A DNA stretch of 64,000 nucleotides from Cliona cf. orientalis (Eukaryota; Porifera; Demospongiae; Clionaida; Clionaidae). Where the stretch lies: NCBI GenBank assembly GCA_963930775.1, contig OZ005700.1, positions 7,636,609 through 7,700,608 of the forward strand. The letters run 5' to 3'. The translations under genes and the position numbers were made by a program. This document shows positions 11,993 to 22,329 of this stretch, one piece after another. A model generated the notes under the pieces. It did not search any database. It saw only the letters and a list, made by a program, of their open reading frames with translations, and was not told the origin of the DNA. Within the stretch, counting starts at the first letter, position 1. Every line of letters begins with the position of its first letter.

Positions 11993-13019
11993 GAGGGACT
12001 CTGGACGTAGTCTCTAAGTTGTTCATAATTACCTCATCGCGAGGCCGAATCGATTTGTTAATTGGGACTCTGGACGTAACGTAATTTCTCAATGAAAGCA
12101 CCGGGTAAAAGGTCGACAACTATGCAGTACAAGCGCGCGGGGTACATGCTCTATGAGCTCTAGTTTTTTAGTTGCTGGAGGGCTTGGGATTTCCCCCAGA
12201 GTTAGAGGGCCAGCAGCCTCAAGCTGGCTCCTCTGATGAAAACAGCTCTGAGATAGAGAGTGATGAAGAGACCAGGAGAAAAAGAAAGCCTTGGTATACA
12301 CAAGCAAGGGGGAGGAGGGCGAGGAGGAAGAGAGTGAAGTCGAAAAGTTCATCACACTTGCTGAACTAACTGCAAATCGACTGTCAGATACAGGTAGCTA
12401 TGTGGTATAATATTATATACCTACACCCAACCGACCCAATTTCTCACATTCATTTGTTGGGGGGAGGGGGGGGGGTGGTGGGGGAGTACATTATTTTTAT
12501 TTATCTTGCATGTCATGTAGAAATGAAAGATGAGCATATATTCAGAAACTACTCACCCAGGGAACCATCTGTCTGACTCTACCTGAAGAATGTGGCAAAA
12601 CAAGTAGAGGAAAAGGTTCGAGTATAGATAAAAATGTGTGCTATGATAACAATAATATTCTCATAAATTTTTTACAGGATCTGAGGTAAATTTATGGTCA
12701 ATACGTTAACTGGTCCGTGGAAAAAGAGACCAACATGTGAGATGGTGACACTTGCACTACATAATAACCCTAAACTTGATGATTGTCATATTATTTCTCA
12801 TGGGTTCAGCATTCAGCTGATGAAGACGGGCAGGATGAAGGGCCAGGTGTTCATTGGCCTTCCCAGTGAGGCCGTGGCGGCACAGGCTTGAGAGAGACCA
12901 ATGGATACCTACTCAGAGGAAAACCAATCATCGTGGTAAGATACAAATCACTAAACTTAAATGTACACGTTTGTGGTATGGTTCCTCTCTCTCCCACAGT
13001 AATCAGTGGGAGATTTTCC

Positions 13020-13857
13020 CTACCGCACTCTATGCCAACACCTGCTAGCAGTTGTAGGCCACTCACTCAGCAGCACAGCTGCAAAGCCTATGGTGACTAA
13101 AATGAGAATTAAGTCACTGCTTAGTCTACTGAATCCACTGTAGCTACTGTTGGTGATCAACAACAATACAGCAACGTCTTCAGTTAATGAAGATTCAGCC
13201 AGTGTGATGGTGGAGTCTTGGGTTAAGGTAGTTGGAGAAGGCACTTCAAAACCACACAGCGGCAGATCAGTCTGAGGGTCCATGGTGATTGGAAAGCACA
13301 CAACAATGACCCGTTTGGCCGAGCACAATACCAACGCATCATGATGTTGTACTAGACAGGTGGACTGGCTTGATTCTTTACCGTTGGATTCTGGATACCT
13401 GCTGGAGATCTTTGTCACACCGATGTATTGCGGAAATTCATATAATATTTGTACACCTACAAGTAGAAAATTGATAATCACCACACAATTAACACTATAG
13501 GTTGTTTTTTTTTTAGTTTGAGCACACCTATGTCAGAGTATCCCAGCTCCCTGCATATGACAATTGCATCAGACTTGGTGAAGTTAGAATCACATATCTC
13601 ATTCCATCCGCCATCCTCACAGATCTTAATTTTTTTAGCAACACATTTCTCTCCAAAAGATATCACTTTATCAGCTTCTTTATAGATTTCATAGCTTACT
13701 TCACCAAAATTACTGCAGGCTATACATTAAAAATCATGAAATACTAGCTAATGATTTTGCTCTACCTCATCAACTTACTTTGAATCTGTTTGGCATTTGC
13801 TATCGCATTAACTGCAGCAAGCCAACCGAGAGTAGCACAGATAAATGGTAATAGCAT
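13020..13857 (-). CDS. SRCR gene B2, tail-less
   Basis: Signal peptide from the ATG at 13857, SRCR first half about 13715-13530, second half plus stem and C-terminal hydrophobic segment about 13456-13020. All parts are open and close to B3. The C-terminus reads LILILVTIGFAAVLLSEWP then a short basic end (CWHRVR), so there is no signalling tail. The last coding bases lie immediately next to the truncated 3' end of RNPC3 copy 1, which runs toward it. It pairs with A2 (broken) in this unit. GPI attachment versus a short transmembrane anchor cannot be decided here. Confidence 0.75.
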
Positions 13858-13930
13858 GTTGCACTCCGCTACGTCTGATTAGCTTTTGAATCATAGATGT
13901 ACTGATTGGTATATCGGCGTCTATTATAAT

Positions 13931-14953
13931 ATGAACCCTTGACCATCTCCCCAGTAGCTGCACAGTATAATGGTGCATGTGGTAAAAGGTCGTCAATAGA
14001 ATGCGTACACATCGATCGATGCTGGCCCCAGAAATCATGGAGATGGCGTCAAAGATCGACTCTCAACCTTGATAGCGACAAGTTTCGATGCTTCAATTAC
14101 AGAGACGAACTCGACAGCACAGTATTCCTTCCGAATTTCAGGTTGGTCACGCTGCTGCAGTCGCCGTGCGGACCAGCCCCTTGTAGTGATGCGTGCTATA
14201 TATAGCGCAAGGCTAGCTTTATTTATCCACGGCATTACGTAAGCCAAGGAAACACGTGAAGTTCAACCATCAGTGCTTCTCAGAGAAAGTAGCGCTCAGC
14301 TTGTAATGTATTCGCTGGATACGCGCGTAAGATACTCTACATATTTACTGATTTTCAAGTCCCAGAAAGGTTCCAGCGAGGCCCTGGATTTTCTCATAAT
14401 TACCTCATAGATTACCTAAGAGATTACACCATAGGTTTCATCATACATTACACCACAATTACCTCATAACCACAGAAAAGTAAATTTCTACTGGGGAGAT
14501 AATGAACAACCTAGAGACGTAGTCCAGAGTCCCTCACGAATACGCCGCCATAAATTCGAACTAGGACACATCGACAAACTGCGCATGCTCCGTATACGCG
14601 TACAATATTGGGGCGCGCGGCTTGAGCCGGTTGACCTTCACCTGCCATGTGCTCGACTGAATAGGGAAATCCCCCTGCCCTGAAAGCGAGCTCGCTAGAG
14701 AAAGCGAACTGAGAGAAACGCCATAAGGATATCATCGGATAGTCCACGATCTCTTCTACGCTAGGTTCGAATTCTGGGTCCCAACAACCTTTCATGCGCG
14801 CTAAACATTTTGAAACAGTTTCACAGCAATTACATCATAGGTTTCATCATAGGTTTCATCATAGGTTTCATCATCATTTCATCGTAATTTCATCATAATT
14901 ACCTCATCGCGAGGCCGAATTCTTTTTTGCGAATTGGGACTCTGGACGTAACG
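13931..14953. mobile_element. 1-kb insertion, empty in the duplicate unit
   Basis: Unit 3 reads straight through at 20598-20625 (GGCGTCTATTATAATATTATT), whereas unit 2 has about 1020 bp between CTATTATAAT and TAATTATTATC. The insert starts ATGAACCCTTGACCATCTCC and ends GGGACTCTGGACGTAACG, matching the ends of the 10.08-12.08 kb element. It contains a TACGTCCAGAGTCCC-like internal inverted motif and TTTCATCATAGG repeats. No intact gene. The insertion post-dates the duplication of units 2 and 3. Confidence 0.85.
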
Positions 14954-15419
14954 TAATTATTATCTATGGTACATGCCAAGTTGACTGTTGGTGAGCAATC
15001 GACGACCATTTCCCACTGCGCATGCGCGCTTGCATTACTTCGTTGTATATAGCTGTTAGACACGTTTACACTACACTAATAATAGTGTTATCAAAGTACT
15101 TGAAATAAAAACACAAACTCATCCAGCTTTGGGAAATATCAACTTCGCTGATTATGCCTACGTTTTTGTTATCTGGTACTACAATAATAAACGACTAAGT
15201 ACCAAGTACAATACTATTCCCATACAACCGTTATTCAATTTCTCAGATCTCTTATACAAATCAATATGAAATGCAATTAGTATGGGAATCACACACATTC
15301 CAGTCCAATTGTATTATAATTAATGAAACAATTTTTGTGGACAAGCTTATTACATCTATAATTCCAGTGTCTTTAGTTGGTAGCTAATGAGTACCATAGC
15401 TGTCATGAAGACTCAGTTG

Positions 15420-16676
15420 CTAGCTATCAACATTAATGCGCATCTCATATGCAATATTTTTCTTGAGATTCACAGGGTTTAAGTGTGTTTCATATGCAAT
15501 ATTTTCCTTGATATCCACTGGGCTTGGTTCATATGCAATATTTTCTTGGAGATTCACAGGATTTAAGTGTGTCTCATACGCAATGTTTTCTTTGAGATCT
15601 GCTTGGCACCCATTGATTGCAGGTATTCTGGCTGTATTCTCAGAATCTGATATTGTGACAGTCATAATAGTTTCATAGACAGGGTAACTCTCTTGCTGTC
15701 TTTGCTCCATTGGAACATCTGTTACCTCAGAGTATAAAACTGACTCATCGTTTTTAATTGTATCAGAATGTTTCAAGCTTTACTTTTTGTATTTGACCAC
15801 AGCAAACATAACAGCCATAATAAGGAAAAGAGCAGCTACGATACAGACTGCAATGAATATGATGATCGTATATAGGTAGTACCCAGAGGGCCAGACCTAG
15901 GTGCACCTACGTTGGTCTCAGGAATTGATGAGTCGGTGCTACTAGTGCTGTTGGTGGGATCTAGATCGGTGGAGTCTGTGCCAGTTGTAGTGTGGGGTGG
16001 AGATGCTAGCTACTGATGTGGCAGTGGGGAGTTGAGTAGCAGGAGAAGCGAAAGTAGGTTCAGCTGCAGACACATTGCTGCACGGATCGTCCTCGAAACA
16101 CGTCACGTATACTTTGGGGCTATTGCATTCTGAAAGAGGTACGTGATGACACTCGGATATGCTCGATTCTTGGCCATTGCACTCGGGATAGTAACTAGCG
16201 GTAGACGCTCCGGCACCCTGACTGAGGTAACCAGCAGTTACACCTGCAGTGCATGCATGTATATTAAATAATAAAGATTGTAGTCTAGTACTTCTCAACA
16301 GAGCATGATCAAGTCGAAATAAATCGTGCGCAAGCTTACGTATAGCAGAGAGTCCAAGATCACGACAAATGACTTGTGCGTCCTCCTGAGTGAAATTTCT
16401 ATCACAAATCTCTTTCCATTGACCGTTTTCGCATTCCTCAATAGTGGTAATGTTCTTCACTACTCCACAGGTCTCACTGCGCCGACTTATTAGCGTTGAT
16501 CCATTTATCATTCCTTCCATTTCGCAGGCTATGTGAAGAAAAAGTAAATTATTTATGGAAAAGAGCATTGTGAACGATGACAACTTACAGTTTTTCTCAG
16601 ATAATTTTTGCGCCTCCACTTTTACTTCAAATATCCATGGACTTAATACCAGAACGAGAAGGATTACCAGGAACAT
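15420..16676 (-). pseudogene. SRCR receptor A2, frameshifted before the membrane segment
   Basis: The signal peptide (ATG at 16676), SRCR exon 2 (about 16530-16345) and SRCR exon 3 start are intact and more diverged from A1/A3 than those are from each other. A 4-bp insertion near 16011 (GCTA duplicated) shifts the frame in the stem and gives a stop at 15942. A 2-bp insertion near 15870 would restore the frame, but only after that stop. A further TAA interrupts the tail just after the membrane segment (KYKK-stop, near 15780). The remaining tail (15776-15420) still encodes VLYSEV, PVYETI and four NIAYE motifs. The product could be a soluble SRCR protein; pseudogene is the simpler reading. Confidence 0.75.
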
Positions 16677-16926
16677 TCTGACTGAAACAACTTTACATTG
16701 TACTGAACCATACCGATTGGGCATGCGCAATAACGAACCCGGACACAAATTTTAACGTAACCCTTTCGTTGCCGCAAGTATGACCAATAAATCCATTATG
16801 ACCAGAGCTCTGCATATGCATCATGACATATACATTCGAATTCAGGAGGTATTCAGCTCCTAGTCGTTTAGAGGGCCAATCAGCCCATTAGTGCATGCAC
16901 CGAGAGGAGAAGGAGAGAATCACGTG
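16677..16926. promoter_or_regulatory. Divergent promoter region, receptor A2 / RNPC3 copy 2
   Basis: Conserved counterpart of 7341-7579 and 22330-22579, including ATCACGTGATG at the RNPC3 start. It may be inactive because both flanking genes are damaged. Confidence 0.4.
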
Positions 16927-17120
16927 ATGAGGTGCCTGCTAGTCTGTCACCTTCCCAGCTGTTGAACAGGGAGGAGAAAGAGAGCCTACTTAGCCACTTT
17001 GGAGCCCAAGATGTGGTCATCATGCCAATCAGGGGGAAACTGGTGCGTATGCTATAAAGTATTGGTGTTGAATGAAAGGCAGGAGTGTTTGTGATATCAC
17101 CATGGCATTTTCATTCATGC

Positions 17121-17200
17121 TAGCCTCCGGCGAATCACGGTAGCCTCGAACCCAGGCTCACTTTCCCCTCCCCCCGAAAGTGAGCCTGGGTTCGAGGCTA
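17121..17200. mobile_element. 80-bp hairpin MITE with target duplication
   Basis: It starts TAGCCTCC and ends GAGGCTA. 17141-17165 and 17176-17200 form a perfect 25-bp inverted repeat (TAGCCTCGAACCCAGGCTCA...). The flanks are CATTCATGC on both sides (17112-17120 and 17201-17209). Copies 1 and 3 of the same RNPC3 intron lack it. The 8-9 bp duplication suggests a hAT-type event. Confidence 0.9.
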
Positions 17201-18285
17201 CATTCATGCATGATAGAGGAACTGTATCTTTGCTGCATTTGCTGATCATGAAAAAGCCAAGAAGGTATAAGTACTTTCCATAATCACATGAATTTAGGCC
17301 CTTGCAATTCAAGTATAATTTGGGAATAACACTCTAATTCATAATTCCCTATTCAAATCATGTATTCCATTTGCTGACGTGATTATATTATCTCTCTATC
17401 ATAACAATAAATATTGTAGGCTATGGAGAAGCTGCACCAATTGGATGTGTTTGGCAGTAGATTGGTAGTGGAATACGCCAACACATCACATTCCAGTGTG
17501 GTCCACAAAGCAAAGCTTGATAAGTACGTTTAACAAACATGACATATCGTAATAATACAGGGGGGACACTGCATAGGCGAATGTACTCCCACCTGCGACA
17601 GGGGTCAAAGTGAAGTCAAGACGAAATATTGAAGGTGGTCAAACAGCCAGTTGGGAACAGAGGATAGCTTAGAAATGGTCAAAGTCTCTCCAGGCACTCG
17701 ATCAGCATGGATAATCAAGGGTCAAGGCGCACTTTTTCAGTGCGGTCACACCAAAATGACCCCGATCACAGGTGGAAGTACAGACGTCTATGTACTAGTA
17801 CTGATCAGTACTATTTTTTTTAGGAAAATGGCTACAAGATCTTATATGCTTCAGGAACCCTTGATAGTAGCAGTAAGATCACCCAACCACTAGTCTACTG
17901 TTGTTCCACTGCAGCAGTCCACATGCCAACCGAACTTGCCCCATCTCAGCCGATGACCACAAACCAGGAGAAGGTCACCGTGACGTACATGGCCAGGACA
18001 GAGAGAAGACAAAATCTTTCTAACAGTGCTTTGATCGCTGATGATAGTGAACCAGCTGGGCCTGGTCAACAATACCTACAAGAACCTGCAGAAGCTGCTG
18101 CTTTAGGCAGTGCTAAGGTGCTGCCGGTGGATGCCACAGTAGGTGGTGGTGCTAAGGTACAGGGAGAGGAAGGGGAGGAGGAAGAGAGTGAGGTTGAAAA
18201 ATTCATCACACTTACTGAGCTAACCGCAAATCGACTATCAGATGCAGGTACGTGTGGTGCATATCATTATACTAAGATTATATAG

Positions 18286-18800
18286 TTGTCCGTGCGTCCG
18301 TGCGTCCGTCCCAGCGCGCGGGAGGTGACCGGAAGTGATTTGACCCGAGCTAAAAATTTTTCTTTCTGGGCGTCACTGGACTTGGGACGATACAGCAGAC
18401 AGCCCACTGATGGCGGCTGGCTATGGCCCAGCAGCCACTAAAGTGAGCTGCTTAAAAAAACCGGCAGGAGAGTATTAGACTGAACTGTACACTTACATAT
18501 GGCGGCCTGGAGAATGCGAAAGAGTGACATTCTTGAGTCGATGTTGCCCATAGGTGCTTTCCAGAGGGAGGCGATTCTATTCTAAGCGTCTTTTCTTGGG
18601 ACCCCTTGCGAGCGAAGCTGCAAGACAAGCTTTAGCAAGGTGATTGACAAAGTCACATGATTAGGCAGGATGTGCACGTGCGCTAGATTGCTCTCTGCGC
18701 ATGCGCACAAATACGTAGGTAAAGGTCGTCGACCACACATGCACAATAATAGTAGGAGTGAGCGAGCGAAGCGAGCTCACTCCTTGTATATAATTATAGC
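18286..18800. mobile_element. Insertion of about 0.5 kb in RNPC3 copy 2 intron 8
   Basis: The block is absent from the same intron in copy 3 (24761-24785). It begins with GTCCGTGCGTCCGTGCGTCC repeats, contains GCGCATGCGCACAAATACG and GGTAAAGGTCG, a motif shared in reverse with the TACCCCGCG family elements (2.5 and 60.5 kb), and ends with a small hairpin GAGTGAGCGAGCGAAGCGAG. Noncoding. Confidence 0.65.
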
Positions 18801-19084
18801 TACATTGTATCATCCCCCAACAAACCCAATTTCTCACATCCATTATTTGTTTGGGAGGGGGAGTACATAATAATTATTATTTATCTTGCATGTCATGTAG
18901 AAATGAAAGACAAGCATATAATATTATTCAGAAACTACTCACCCGGGGAACCATCTGTCCGACTCTACCTGAAGAATGTGGCAAAACAAGTAGAGGAAAA
19001 GGTTCGAGTGTGCATGGATAAAAATGTGTGTTATGATAACTATAATATTCCATAATAATAACAAGTATGTTTGATGTCACAATC

Positions 19085-19370
19085 ATGGGATAATGTGACT
19101 AACAGCATGCTATAGTACAATCATCGAGTGCCAGTTAGTATAGTGCGCATGCGCAGCTGAAGACCACACCCCTCACTGAAGGCCAAGAGTAGCTGATCAA
19201 ACTCTGACACCGTGTAATGGCGAAGTTCTCACTCCGCTCGAATGTCGAATCTACCACCAGACCATGACAAAGAGCAGACATCGCCTCTCGCTTCGCTCGA
19301 GGCTCGGTGGCCTGCCGAGCAGGCCTGTTGAAACGCGCGGCGCTTGCGCCGCTCGCTTGAGCTCGTTTAC
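19085..19370. mobile_element. Insertion in RNPC3 copy 2 intron 9, related to 48.5-48.7 kb
   Basis: Absent from the short intron 9 of copy 3. It contains CTCGCTTCGCTCGAGGCTCG and CCGAGCAGGCCTGTT, found in inverse orientation at about 48550-48600 in the VPS8 gene, together with GACCACACCCCTC. This is a dispersed repeat; no coding region. Confidence 0.65.
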
Positions 19371-19693
19371 AGGATCTGAGGTACATCTATGGTCGAAAAC
19401 GTTAACCATGTGAGATGGTGACACTTGTACTAACTAAACTTGATGATTGTCATAAAATTGATATTATTTCTCATAGGTTCAGCATTCAGCTGATGAAGAC
19501 TGGGAGGATGAAGGGCCAGGCGTTTATTGGCCTTCCTAGTGAGGCCGTGGCGGCACAAGCTTTGAGAGAGACCAATGGATACCTACTCAGAGGAAAACCA
19601 ATCATCATGGTAAGATACAAATCACTAAACTTAAATGTACACGTTTGTGGTATGGTTCCTCTCTCTCCCACAGTAATCAGTGGGAGATTTTCC

Positions 19694-20533
19694 CTACACT
19701 CTATGCCAACACCTGCTAGCAGTGTTGTATATAGGCCACTCACTCAGCAGCACAGCTGCAAAGCCTATGGTGACTAAAATGAGAATTAAATCACTCCTTA
19801 GTCTACTGAATCCACTGTAGCTACTGTTGGTGATCAACAACAATACAGCAACGTCTTCAGTTAATGAAGATTCATCCAGTGTGATGGTGGAGTCTTGGGT
19901 TAAGGTAGTTGGAGAAGGCACTTCAAAACCACACAGCGGCAGATCAGTCTGAGGGTCCATGGTGATTGGAAAGCACACAACAATGACCCGTTTGGCCGAG
20001 CACAATACCAACGCATCATGATGTTGTACTAGACAGGTGGACTGGCTTGATTCTTTACCGTTGCATTCTGGATACCTGCTGGAGATCTTTGTCACACCGA
20101 TGTATTGCGGAAATTCATATAATATTTGTACACCTACAAGTAGAAAATTGATAATCACCACACAATTAACACTATAGGTTGTTTTTTTTTAGTTTGAGCA
20201 CACCTATGTCAGAGTATCCCAGCTCCCTGCATATGACAATTGCATCAGACTTGGTGAAGTTAGAATCACGTATCTCATTCCATCCGCCATCCTCACAGAT
20301 CTTAATTTTTTTAGCAACACATTTCTCTCCAAAAGATATCACTTTATCAGCTTCTTTATAGATTTCATAGCTTACTTCACCAAAATTACTGCAGGCTATA
20401 CATTAAAAATCATGAAATACTAGCTAATGATTTTGCTCTACCTCATCAACTTACTTTGAATCTGTTTGGCATTTGCTATCGCATTAACTGCAGCAAGCCA
20501 ACCGAGAGTAGCACAGATAAATGGTAATAGCAT
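19694..20533 (-). CDS. SRCR gene B3, tail-less
   Basis: Almost identical to B2: signal peptide from the ATG at 20533, SRCR exon 2 about 20390-20205, last exon about 20133-19694. It keeps the conserved cysteines and WNEIC / CRELGYSDI motifs and ends with LILILVTIGFAAVLLSEWP and a short basic end. Its stop lies about 80 bp from the truncated end of RNPC3 copy 2. All exons are open. It is probably the tail-less partner of receptor A3. A role as ligand-binding co-receptor or decoy is inference. Confidence 0.77.
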
Positions 20534-21070
20534 GTTGCACTCCGCTACGTCTGATTAGCTTTTGAATCATAGATGTACTGATTGGTATATCGGCGTCTAT
20601 TATAATATTATTATCTATGGTACATGCCAAGTTGACTGTTGGTGAGCAATCGACGACCATTTCCCACTGCGCATGCGCGCTTGCAATACTTCGTTGTATA
20701 TAGCTGTTAGACACGTTTACACTACACTAATAATAGTGTTATCAAAGTACTTGAAATAAAAACACAAACTCATCCAGCTTTGGGAAATATCAACTTCGCT
20801 GATTATGCCTACGTTTTTGTTATCTGGTACTACAATAATAAACGACTAAGTACCAAGTACAATACTATTCCCATACAACCGTTATTCAATTTCTCAGATC
20901 TCTTATACAAATCAATATGAAATGCAATTAGTATGGGAATCACACACATTCCAGTCCAATTATATTATAATTAATGAAACAATTTTTGTGGACAAGCTTA
21001 TTACATCTATAATTCCAGTGTCTTTAATTGGTAGCTAATGAGTACCATAGCTGTCATGAAGACTCAGTTG

Positions 21071-22329
21071 CTAGCTATCAACATTAATGCGCATCTCATA
21101 TGCAATATTTTTCTTGAGATTCACAGGGTTTAAGTGTGTTTCATATGCTATATTTTCCTTGATATCTACTGGGCTTGCTTCATATGCAATATTTTCTTGG
21201 AGATTCACAGGATTTAAGTGTGTCTCATACGCAATGTTTTCTTTGAGATCTGCTTGGCACCCATTGGTTGCAGGTATTCTGGCTGTATTCTCAGATATTG
21301 TGACAGTCATAATAGTTTCATAGACAGGGTAACTCTCTTGCTGTCTTTGCTCCATTGGAACATCTGTTACCTCAGAGTATAATACTGACTCATCGGGGTC
21401 ACTTTTTTTAATTGTATCAGAATGTTTATACTTTTTGTATTTGACCACAGCAAACATAACAGCCATAATAAGGAAAAGAGCAGCTACGATACAGACTGCA
21501 ATGAATATGATGATTGTATAGGTAGTACCCAGAGGGTCAGACCTAGGTTCACCTACGTTGGTCTCAGGAATTGATGAGTCTGTGCCACTAGTACTATTGG
21601 TGGGGTCTAGATCGGTGGAGTCTGTGCCAGTTGTAGTATGAGGTGGAGATGCTACTGATGTGGCAGAGGGGAGATGAGTAGTAGGAGAAGCAGAAGTAGG
21701 TTCAGCAGACACATTGTTGCACAATGGACCCGGGACAGGATCGTCCTCGAAACACGTCACGTATATTTTGGCGCTATTGCATTCTGAAAGATGCACTACG
21801 TGACGACAATCGGATATGTTCGATTCTTTGCCGTTGCACTCGGGATAGTAACTAGCGGTAAGCGATCCGACACCCTGACTGAGGTAACCAGCAGTTGCAC
21901 CTGCAGTGCATGCATGTATAATAATAATAATTGTAGTCTAGTACTTCTCAACAGAGCATGACCATGTCGAAATAAATCATGCGCAAGCTTACGTATAGCA
22001 GAATGTCCAAGCCCACGACAAATGACTTGTGCGTCCTCCTGAGTGAAATTTCCATCACAAATCTCTTTCCATTGACCGCTTTCGCATACTTCAATGGTGG
22101 TAATGTTCTTTACTACTCCACAGGTCTCATCGCGCCGACTTATTAGCGTTGACCCGTTTACTATTCCGTCCGGTGAGCAGTCTATGTGAAGAAAAGTAAA
22201 TTATTTATGGAATAAAAGCACTGTGAACGATGACAACTTACAGTTTCCCTCAGGCACTTTTTGCGCCTCCACTTTTACTTCAAATATCCAAGTACTTAAT
22301 ACCAGAACGAGAAGGGTTACCAGGAACAT
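21071..22329 (-). CDS. SRCR receptor A3, intact, with four NIAYE tail motifs
   Basis: Exon 1 22329-22242 (signal peptide), exon 2 22181-21993, exon 3 21900-21071; acceptors and donors are canonical. The protein has one SRCR domain, a TTTGTDST stem, a membrane segment (about 21510-21440: IIIFIAVCIVAALFLIMAV) and a tail of about 115 residues. The tail contains SVLYSEV (ITIM consensus), PVYETI, and four NIAYE motifs arranged as a higher-order repeat of about 28 residues (ENIAYETHLNPVNLQ, then ENIAYEASPVDIK, and again). It is the best representative of the A family and the only A gene here paired with an intact RNPC3. It likely recruits SH2-domain proteins once phosphorylated; this is inferred from motifs. 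Confidence 0.85.

Larger units (their letters stand above)
10077..12081. mobile_element. Foldback element, expanded copy of the insertion at 13.9 kb
   Basis: It starts ATGAACACTTGACCATCTCC and ends GGGACTCTGGACGTAACG, the same ends as the 1-kb insertion at 13931-14953. In between, about 10650-11265 and 11266-12025 are inverted copies of each other: for example AGTCCCTCACGAATACGCCG near 10682 is found reversed near 11655, and AACAACTTAGAGACTACGTCC near 10651 is reversed near 12009. This makes a large imperfect palindrome. Runs of ATTTCATCATAGGTTTCATC occur around the centre. No intact coding region. Confidence 0.7.
8933..12144. mobile_element. Composite DNA transposon with TACCCCGCGCG ends, nested insertions inside
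   Basis: The left end is TACCCCGCGCGCATGCGC and the right end CGCGCGGGGTA, inverted copies of each other. Comparison with the uninterrupted intron 5 of the intact RNPC3 (23824-23875) shows this block is an insertion. The first 100 bp (GTAAAGTGATCGGT, then ACAAAAATCGCCA) match, in reverse, the end of the element at 60.4-60.8 kb, so they are one family. Inside are a Rep/helicase-like coding remnant (9.26-9.97 kb), a second insertion (10.08-12.08 kb) also found at 13.9 kb, and two hAT-like MITEs within that. Confidence 0.7.
7580..12935 (+). pseudogene. RNPC3 copy 1, decayed and transposon-interrupted
   Basis: Exons homologous to RNPC3 are recognisable: RRM1 start (7580-7696), 7783-7828, about 8009-8110, about 8650-8750, about 8821-8889, about 12172-12297, 12521-12615, 12677 onward and about 12806-12933. 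Lesions against the intact copy at 22.6 kb are: a donor GT changed to GA after the fourth exon (about 8751), a 3.2-kb element in intron 5, a deletion fusing exon 6 to the end of exon 8, CGA to TGA in exon 9 (PSV-stop-LYLKN), TAC to TAA in exon 10 (DLR-stop-IYG), and one base lost in exon 11 (AQAL becomes AQA-stop). The terminal exon is missing. It cannot encode a functional U11/U12-65K protein. Confidence 0.88.
16927..19614 (+). pseudogene. RNPC3 copy 2, decayed
   Basis: Homologous exons: RRM1 start (16927 onward, one G lost in CCCAGCTGTTG, giving a frameshift), 17218-17262, about 17426-17522, exon 8 (about 17900-18247), exon 9 (about 18901-18998), part of exon 10 (about 19371-19415) and exon 11 (about 19479-19611). 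Exons 4-7 are deleted: the sequence jumps from the equivalent of 23340 to that of 24296 in the intact copy. Exon 10 has lost its middle (GRYVNW reduced, with a stop). Introns carry a hairpin MITE and two larger insertions. The terminal exon is absent. Not functional. Confidence 0.88.

Noticed and set aside
11916..12119. Small frames ending in RVPLVSSPDPTPK-like sequence
   Set aside because: Translation of the hAT-like MITE termini; the same motif appears in several frames wherever the MITE occurs.
17115..17312. 65-codon minus-strand frame
   Set aside because: Crosses the 80-bp hairpin MITE; no conserved features.
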